Positions 58,964 to 64,000 of a stretch of 64,000 bases of DNA are shown here, piece by piece (the stretch's first letter is position 1; the number at the start of each line of letters is the position of its first letter). Where the stretch lies: assembly GCA_049116335.1 (NCBI GenBank), contig JAGDYZ010000023.1, positions 1 to 64,000 of the forward strand, written 5' to 3'. This stretch comes from CANMIH01 sp049116335. GTDB lineage: Bacteria; Pseudomonadota; Alphaproteobacteria; Rhodobacterales; Rhodobacteraceae. The notes beneath the pieces were generated by a model. It was not told the origin of the DNA. It ran no database searches and saw only the letters and a program-made list of their open reading frames with translations. The translations under genes were made by a program, and so were the position numbers.

Positions 58964-58975
58964 GGAGATACACCA

Positions 58976-59476
58976 ATGATCCGCTATCCCCGCATGATCA
59001 AAAACTTCAACGCTTTTCTGGACAGCGAAAGCTTCGCCGGTCTCGCTGAGACAGCCAAGCTTCCCGACTTCAAACTTCAGGTTGCGAAGCATCGCGCCGC
59101 TGGCATGGATGGCGCGGCCCCGGTGGACATGGGCACCGAAGACATGCGCTCTGAAGTGAGCCTGAAGGAATGGACCCCGTCCGCCTTGAAGCTGATTGGC
59201 ACGCGCAAGCGCCTTGTCCTTCGCCCGGCGGCGCAGGGCAAAGTCGCAAGTGAAGCTGACGCCATCATTGCCACCATTGGCGGTCTCTGGGCTGGCCTCA
59301 ATCCCGGCGAGCTGAAGCCCGGTTCTGATGTGCCCATGAAGCTGGGTCTTGAGGTCGAATATTTTCGGTTGGAAATCAACGGCGACGAGATCTTTGAAAT
59401 CGACATTTTGGCGGGCAAGCGCGTGGTTGGCGGCGTCGACCAGGTTGCAGCGCTTCGCCAAGCGATGGGCCTTTAA
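58976..59476 (+). CDS. Phage major tail tube protein (P2 FII-like)
   Basis: A 166-residue tail tube protein: FNAFLDSESFAGLAETAKLP and DFKLQVAKHRAAGMDGAAPV at the start, GTEDMRSEVSLKEWTPSALK, and LGLEVEYFRLEINGDEIFEI with DILAGKRVVGGVDQ at the end. It forms the inner tube of a contractile tail. AAGGAG precedes the ATG. It follows the sheath fragment and precedes the assembly chaperone, as in P2. Confidence 0.9.
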   Translation: MIRYPRMIKNFNAFLDSESFAGLAETAKLPDFKLQVAKHRAAGMDGAAPVDMGTEDMRSEVSLKEWTPSALKLIGTRKRLVLRPAAQGKVASEADAIIATIGGLWAGLNPGELKPGSDVPMKLGLEVEYFRLEINGDEIFEIDILAGKRVVGGVDQVAALRQAMGL

Positions 59477-59518
59477 AGCCCCCTCTAAATCCCTCTTAAA
59501 CTCAGAGAAAGAACCCCA

Positions 59519-59830
59519 ATGACGAAAGTAAATCCAAACGCCGTGACCCTGTCGTCGCCAATCAAAGTCGGCGGCAAGGACATCACTGCAGTGACCCTTC
59601 GCAAGCCTAAAGCGGGCGAAATGCGCGGGCTTCAAACTGCGAACATTCTTCAGATGGATGTGGACACCATGATCAAGCTTTTGCCCCGGATCACATCGCC
59701 GGTGCTTGACCCGGCTGTGGTGGAAGATCTGGACGCGGATAACTTTGGCCCGCTCTGTCAAAAGGCCATGAGTTTTTTGTTGCCGAAGAAGGCGCAGGAC
59801 AAAATCACAGCGGCGGCGGCGAGCCTCTAA
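59519..59830 (+). CDS. Phage tail assembly chaperone (P2 gpE-like)
   Basis: A 103-residue protein of the P2 gpE/TAC type (VTLSSPIKVGGKDITAVTLR, KAGEMRGLQTANILQMDVDT, MIKLLPRITSPVLD). Tail assembly chaperones coat the tape measure before tube polymerisation. The gene contains T_TTT_TTG at 59773-59779 in correct phase. A -1 shift there leads without a stop into the GpE-family frame at 59857-59994, giving a predicted E+E' protein of 158 residues. Confidence 0.88.
   Translation: MTKVNPNAVTLSSPIKVGGKDITAVTLRKPKAGEMRGLQTANILQMDVDTMIKLLPRITSPVLDPAVVEDLDADNFGPLCQKAMSFLLPKKAQDKITAAAASL
59773..59779 (+). promoter_or_regulatory. Programmed -1 frameshift slippery site
   Basis: T_TTT_TTG in the zero frame (codons AGT TTT TTG). 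The -1 frame after it is open from 59779 to the TGA at 59992-59994. The same heptamer serves the E/E+E' shift of phage P2. Confidence 0.8.
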
Positions 59831-59856
59831 GGCTTCCCAATGATGTAGAAGACGCG

Positions 59857-59994
59857 ATGGCCGATTTGGCCGTCGTGTTCAACTGGTCCCCCCGAGACAT
59901 GGACGACATGGACATCGAGGAGCTGGCCCGGTGGCGGGAAAAAGCCCGCGTAAGACACGAAGCCCAACACGGAGATCCTGACAATGAGTTCTGA
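59857..59994 (+). CDS. GpE-family tail protein frame (E' extension)
   Basis: A 45-residue frame (ADLAVVFNWSPRDMDDMDIE, ELARWREKARVRHEAQHGDP) typical of the P2 GpE' family. It is probably expressed mainly as the C-terminal part of the E+E' fusion through the frameshift at 59773, since it has no good ribosome-binding site of its own and the fusion frame is open. It overlaps the tape measure start by 11 bases. Confidence 0.75.
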   Translation: MADLAVVFNWSPRDMDDMDIEELARWREKARVRHEAQHGDPDNEF

Positions 59995-62938
59995 CCTTCA
60001 GGTCTCTATGATCCTCAAACTTGTTGACCAAGTGACCGCGCCCGCGCGGGCCGTGAAGTCAACCTTGCAGGAAATTGGGGGCACGTCAGAGCGGGTTGGC
60101 CGGGCAGGGCTAGAGTGGAGCAACCAGCAGATTGCCGCAAACAAGGCGCGGCAATCTGCATTGATGGGCGAAGCCTTTGCGGTGACTGCCCTTGTCGGAT
60201 CTGTGGGCGCGATGCTCAAACCGGCAATTGATTTTGAAAAAGCCATGGATGGCGTGGGCGCGGTCGCGCAAGCCAGCACCGAAGAGTTGGCGTTGATGAC
60301 CGAGACCGCGCGCCAGCTTGGAGCTGATACCAATTGGGGCGCATCTGAAGCCGCCGAAGGCATGAAATTCCTTGCCATGGCGGGCATGGAAACCAACGAT
60401 ATCGTGACGGCTATGCCGGGCATGTTGAACCTTGCCAGCGCGGGCGCGACGGATCTTGGCCGGGCCTCTGACATCGCATCAAACATTCTGACCGGCTTTG
60501 GTCTTGAAGCCTCTGAGATGATCCGTGTCGCGGATGTGATGACCAACACATTCACCAGCTCGAACACCGACGTGGCGATGCTTGGCGAGACCATGAAATA
60601 CGTGGCCCCGGTGGCCAATTCGCTTGGGATCGGGCTGGAAGAAGTCGCGGCCATGGCGGGCAAGCTGGGCGATGCGGGTATTCAGGGAAGCCAAGCCGGA
60701 ACCGGTTTGCGGGCGATGATGAGCCGTCTTGCAGCGCCTACCAAAGAGGCCCGTAAGGCGCTGAATGCGCTTGGCGTGGATACCTTGGACGCCAACGGTA
60801 ACATGCGGGATTTTTACACGATCCTGACCGAGATTGACGCCGGGCTAGACAAGTTCGGCACCGGTGAACAGCAAGACATGATTGCCGCCATTGCCGGTCT
60901 GGAAGCCGCCAGCGCGGCCACGGTTCTATTGGATCAGGCGGGCAGCGGTGCGCTGTTGGAATATGCTCAAGCCTTGCGTGAAACCGGATCGGCGGCACGT
61001 GTTGCGAATGAGATGAACGACAACACGGCGGGCGCTCTGAAGCGGATGCAAAGCGTCACGGAAAGCTTGGCGATTTCGGTTGGCGCAATCCTATTGCCTG
61101 AAATCGCTGAGATGCTGGAGACCATCCGCCCAATGATCCGGGCGGTCCAGATGTGGGCCGAAGCCAACCCAGAATTGGTCAGCACAATCGCCCGCGTTGT
61201 GGCCGGTCTGGTGGCCTTCAAAGTGGCCTCTATCGTGCTGCGTTTTGCGCTGTTTGGGGCCTTGGGGCCTATGCTTCAGTTTGCGCGCGCTGGCAGTCTG
61301 ATGCTGATTTATTTGCCGCGCCTGGTCGGTGCGTTTTTGAGCCTGTTGAACCCGATGGCGCTAGTCCGCGGAGCCATGGTTGCCTTGAAGGTCGCGTTTA
61401 TTTCGACGGGTATTGGCGCGCTGATTGTTGGCATCGCAATGGCGGGCGTTTGGATCTATAACAACTGGTCCGGGCTTCAGACTTTCTTTGTTGCGCTTTG
61501 GCAGGGGTTTCGCGATGCGCTAGGCCCCGCCGCGCCCATTTTGGACGGCATTATTGCCGCCGTTCAATCGCTCTGGAATTGGCTTTCGGATCTTCTGGGG
61601 CCGCTTGATGCGAGTAAAGCGGATTGGGCGAGCTGGGGCACGGCGGTGGGCCAGTCTTTGGGCAACACCGTCGTCTATATCACCGAATTGCCGGGCCGGA
61701 TTGCTGAGGGTTTGAGCGGCGCGTGGGCGGGCACCAAGGCTTGGATCGCGGGCATGTGGGCGGATCTGGATGGCACCGCGTTGAAGGCATGGGAAGCGCT
61801 GAAATCGCTTCTGTTGAGCTATACACCCGCCGGTTTGATTTACACCCATTGGGACGGTTTGGCGGCGTGGGTTTCAACCATGTGGCCAGATCTGAGCGGG
61901 GCGGCGACGGGGGCTTGGGATCTGCTGAAAGCGGTGCTGTTGAACTACACGCCCGCCGGTTTGATTTACACCCATTGGGACGGTTTGGCGGCATGGGTCA
62001 CAACCATGTGGCCGGATCTTTCCGGCGTTGCCACCAGCGCTTGGGAAGCCCTGAAAACTGTTCTCGCAAGCTACACGCCCGCCGGGCTGATCTATACCCA
62101 TTGGGAAGGCATCACCGAGTGGTTCAAAGAGCTTTGGGCCAGCCTTCCTAGTATCGACTGGGACGCCATGATCAATCTGGATGGCATCAAAGAAGCGTGG
62201 ACGGCCGTCACGGATTGGTTTGGTGCCGCCGCCGCTGGCCTCTGGGATCTTATGCCCGAAATGCCCGAATGGAACTTCGGACTATTCGGCGGCGATGATC
62301 AGATTGAAGATCCAAAAACGCTTCTGGCGGCGGCGAAGGCGGCGGAAGAATTGGAACGCCAATTCCCGGCGCTGAGTGCAGCGGCGCAAACTGTTCTGAC
62401 CGAAGTTCAGGCCATTTTGCGCGCCATATCGGAAGCCATGGCGGCGATGGATCTAAGTGCCCAAGGGGCGGCAATCACGCTGTCGATTGCGGCGGGTATG
62501 TTGTCCCAATTGGACGCGGTGCGTAAGGCATCGGCGCAGATCGGCGCGGCCATTCAGGCGGGCTTGCCACGGGGCGCGCGGGTTGCGGTCGATGTGCAGC
62601 AACAGGCGGTGCAGGGCTATCGCGATAGCGGCGGCCCGGTGATGGCCGGTCTTCCCTATATGGTGGGCGAGCGGGGCCGCGAATTGTTCGTGCCAGATGT
62701 GGCGGGCAAGGTGGTTCCAACATCCGCCCTGAATGCGCGCATTGATCGCCGCCCGATGCTGGCGGTGCACCGCGCGGCGACCCAGATCGTGCGCCAAGGT
62801 GACAACGTGCAAATCCATATTGCGCCGCCGCCCGGCGTAGATCCGCAAGAGATCGCCCGCATGGTGTCGCGCGAGCTGGACCGACGCCAGCGCATGACAC
62901 AGGGCGGGTTGCATGATGGCGAGGATTGGGACGCATGA
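59984..62938 (+). CDS. Phage tail tape measure protein
   Basis: A 984-residue tape measure, whose length sets tail length. The N-terminal domain (ILKLVDQVTAPARAVKSTLQ, FEKAMDGVGAVAQASTEELA, GASEAAEGMKFLAMAGMETN) is the TP901-type core domain. Hydrophobic helices follow at about 395-500, then three 42-residue repeats (about 591-716) and a soluble C-terminus with GGPVMAGLPYMVGERGRELF. GGAGAT precedes ATG 59984. It overlaps the E' frame upstream and gpU downstream (ATGA). Confidence 0.93.
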   Translation: MSSDLQVSMILKLVDQVTAPARAVKSTLQEIGGTSERVGRAGLEWSNQQIAANKARQSALMGEAFAVTALVGSVGAMLKPAIDFEKAMDGVGAVAQASTEELALMTETARQLGADTNWGASEAAEGMKFLAMAGMETNDIVTAMPGMLNLASAGATDLGRASDIASNILTGFGLEASEMIRVADVMTNTFTSSNTDVAMLGETMKYVAPVANSLGIGLEEVAAMAGKLGDAGIQGSQAGTGLRAMMSRLAAPTKEARKALNALGVDTLDANGNMRDFYTILTEIDAGLDKFGTGEQQDMIAAIAGLEAASAATVLLDQAGSGALLEYAQALRETGSAARVANEMNDNTAGALKRMQSVTESLAISVGAILLPEIAEMLETIRPMIRAVQMWAEANPELVSTIARVVAGLVAFKVASIVLRFALFGALGPMLQFARAGSLMLIYLPRLVGAFLSLLNPMALVRGAMVALKVAFISTGIGALIVGIAMAGVWIYNNWSGLQTFFVALWQGFRDALGPAAPILDGIIAAVQSLWNWLSDLLGPLDASKADWASWGTAVGQSLGNTVVYITELPGRIAEGLSGAWAGTKAWIAGMWADLDGTALKAWEALKSLLLSYTPAGLIYTHWDGLAAWVSTMWPDLSGAATGAWDLLKAVLLNYTPAGLIYTHWDGLAAWVTTMWPDLSGVATSAWEALKTVLASYTPAGLIYTHWEGITEWFKELWASLPSIDWDAMINLDGIKEAWTAVTDWFGAAAAGLWDLMPEMPEWNFGLFGGDDQIEDPKTLLAAAKAAEELERQFPALSAAAQTVLTEVQAILRAISEAMAAMDLSAQGAAITLSIAAGMLSQLDAVRKASAQIGAAIQAGLPRGARVAVDVQQQAVQGYRDSGGPVMAGLPYMVGERGRELFVPDVAGKVVPTSALNARIDRRPMLAVHRAATQIVRQGDNVQIHIAPPPGVDPQEIARMVSRELDRRQRMTQGGLHDGEDWDA
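61754..62131 (+). repeat. Three tandem 126-bp repeats inside the tape measure gene
   Basis: Units start at 61754, 61880 and 62006, each 42 codons, beginning MW-x-DL and centred on YTPAGLIYTHW. The first two share near-identical DNA over the YTPAGLIYTHWDGLAAW part; the third is more diverged at its end. Confidence 0.85.
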
Positions 62939-63369
62939 ATTTAAGTCTGGTTATGATGGCGCTTGGGTCGTTTCGCTTTGGGATGAAACAGGACGCCCAC
63001 CAAGAGATGCAACGCAGTTCGCCGTATCGCTGGCACGCGGTGAAACGGGTAGGGCGGGCACCGGCGTTGCAGTACGGCGGGCCGGGTGTGGAAGAGATGC
63101 GTTTACAGGGCGTGATTTATCCGCATTTCCGGGGCGGGTTGCGCCAAGTCGATGCCATGCGCGCCCAAGCCGGGACCGGCGTTCCCTTTATGATGGTGGA
63201 CGGCATGGGCTGGGTCTGGAAGCGCTGGGTGATCGTCAATGTCTCTGACACCAAGTCCTATTTTATGTCCGACGGCGCGCCCCGCAAAATCGAATTCACG
63301 GTCACCTTGCAAGCCTACGGCCCCGATGGGCTGGGGGGCTTGGGCGGGCTGATCAAAGGTCTGTTTTAA
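62935..63369 (+). CDS. Phage tail protein (P2 gpU-like)
   Basis: A 144-residue protein of the P2 gpU family, the tail terminator: MMALGSFRFGMKQDAHQEMQ, SPYRWHAVKRVGRAPALQYG, GVIYPHFRGGLRQVDAMRAQ and GWVWKRWVIVNVSDTKSYF. ATG 62935 overlaps the tape measure stop (ATGA); an earlier in-frame start at 62926 has no support. The Gly/Leu-rich end (DGLGGLGGLIKGLF) fits a tail-end oligomer. Confidence 0.88.
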   Translation: MNLSLVMMALGSFRFGMKQDAHQEMQRSSPYRWHAVKRVGRAPALQYGGPGVEEMRLQGVIYPHFRGGLRQVDAMRAQAGTGVPFMMVDGMGWVWKRWVIVNVSDTKSYFMSDGAPRKIEFTVTLQAYGPDGLGGLGGLIKGLF

Positions 63370-63379
63370 GGGAGCTTAA

Positions 63380-63580
63380 ATGGCAGTTTACCGCACCATA
63401 GACGGCGATGTGATCGACGCCATTTGCAAGGCCCATTACGGCAGTGAACAGCACGTGACGGCTGTTTATGAAGCCAATCCGGGGCTGGCCCGTCTGGGGC
63501 CTGTTTTGCCCAAGTGCCTTGAAATCATCCTGCCCGAAATCGAAGCCAACCCGGTGGTCACTTTGAAGAGGCTTTGGTGA
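63380..63580 (+). CDS. Phage tail protein (P2 gpX-like, LysM fold)
   Basis: A 66-residue protein of the P2 gpX family: YRTIDGDVIDAICKAHYGSE, VTAVYEANPGLARLGPVLPK, EIILPEI. The LysM-like fold suits a baseplate or hub-associated role. AAGGGAG lies before the ATG; the stop codon overlaps the next ATG by one base. Confidence 0.9.
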   Translation: MAVYRTIDGDVIDAICKAHYGSEQHVTAVYEANPGLARLGPVLPKCLEIILPEIEANPVVTLKRLW

Positions 63581-64000
63581 TGCGTCAGAACTTTCGCGTG
63601 CTTGCAAATGGCGCTGACATCACCGCTGATTTGTCCGACCGTCTGGTCTCTCTGGCGATCTCAGATGAGGCGGGCGAGACATCCGACAAAGCGGAAATCG
63701 AACTGGATGACCGGGACGGATTGCTGGCCCTTCCTGAATCGGGCGCTGAGCTGAAAATCGCCCTAGGGCTGGGCTTTGCTTTGGTGGATATGGGCACCTT
63801 TACCGTTGATGAGGTGGGCGGCGATTTCTTCCCGGCCACGATGCGGATATCGGCCAAGGCGGCGAACATGTTGGGCGAGATCCGGGCGCGCCGGAACCGC
63901 CATTGGAAAGACGTGACCTTGGGCGACATCGTGGAAAAGATCGCCGGTGAACATGGGCTGAAGCCGCGCGTCAGCGACACTCTGGCGGGCACGTTTTACA
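63580..64000 (+). CDS. Phage late control gene D protein / tail hub (3' partial)
   Basis: The first 140 residues of a P2 gpD-type protein (MRQNFRVLANGADITADLSD, ISDEAGETSDKAEIELDDRD, GTFTVDEVGGDFFPATMRIS, RNRHWKDVTLGDIVEKIAGE). It forms the hub at the tail tip (related to T4 gp27 and VgrG). The gene runs off the window end. It follows gpX with a one-base overlap. Confidence 0.9.
   Translation, partial: MRQNFRVLANGADITADLSDRLVSLAISDEAGETSDKAEIELDDRDGLLALPESGAELKIALGLGFALVDMGTFTVDEVGGDFFPATMRISAKAANMLGEIRARRNRHWKDVTLGDIVEKIAGEHGLKPRVSDTLAGTFY

Larger units (their letters stand above)
57850..64000. mobile_element. Prophage-derived region with P2-like tail module, continuing beyond the window
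   Basis: A regulator-like fragment, an IS5-family remnant and a truncated tail sheath gene precede a collinear P2-like set: tube FII, chaperone E/E', tape measure T, U, X and D. Head, portal and terminase genes expected before the sheath are absent between rlmJ and the tail genes. The left boundary is uncertain (57647-57850) and the right one is outside the window. No att site or integrase is seen. Confidence 0.85.

Overview
The window looks like a chromosomal segment of a marine Rhodobacteraceae (roseobacter-group alphaproteobacterium). This rests on protein families largely confined to that group (the DUF6324- and DUF6476-type small proteins, MmcB, PhaR), the gene order infA-maf-rng-yacG, a RibB with a decayed GTP cyclohydrolase II half, alphaproteobacterial-type flagellins, and a tRNA-His with A73. 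There is no rRNA operon, CRISPR array or replication origin in view.

Layout. 1-4858: a GNAT fragment, a CHASE/PAS hybrid histidine kinase and a carbon-nitrogen hydrolase. 4944-9646: infA, maf, rng, yacG, then the 5-oxoprolinase genes pxpBCA behind a strong hairpin that contains the pxpB start codon. 9685-12832: divergent zinc uptake genes, znuA against zur-znuC-znuB, with two Zur-type palindromes between them. 13058-17420: three tandem flagellin genes with near-identical spacers and a structured leader of about 115 nt. 17540-18804: two c-type cytochromes and a small secreted protein. 18945-28451: tRNA-Tyr, rlmB, ribB-ribH-nusB, an ArsR/SRPBCC pair, mmcB, tRNA-His, an RluA-type pseudouridine synthase, a class D beta-lactamase and rpoH. 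28515-45432: mainly metabolic and housekeeping genes (phhB, hisN, 8-oxoguanine deaminase, guaD, mgtE, 5-FCL, a Cache kinase with its receiver, purD, xseA, phaR).

45488-54997 on the minus strand is an amine or polyamine utilisation locus: a polar amino-acid-type ABC transporter (ATPase, binding protein, two permeases), then two glutamine-synthetase-like ligases, a class I glutamine amidotransferase and a PuuB-like oxidase. A DegT-type aminotransferase follows behind a terminator. The likely scheme is import, gamma-glutamylation, oxidation and hydrolysis of the gamma-glutamyl intermediate. 55113-57646 holds a PhnD-like protein without signal peptide, two TerB-like proteins and rlmJ.

57850-64000 is prophage-derived. 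A truncated Mor-like fragment abuts a heavily frameshifted IS5-family transposase, which in turn abuts the 3' end of a P2-type tail sheath gene. From there a P2-like tail module continues intact to the window edge: tube, E/E+E' chaperone with a T_TTT_TTG slippery site in the correct phase, tape measure with three 42-residue repeats, gpU, gpX and the start of gpD. The head, portal and terminase genes expected between the two ends are absent here.

The most notable signals are the covarying four-hairpin flagellin leader, the frameshift site in the phage chaperone, the pxpB start-codon hairpin, the transporter-linked gamma-glutamylation locus with its palindromic operator, and the IS-associated collapse of the prophage left side.
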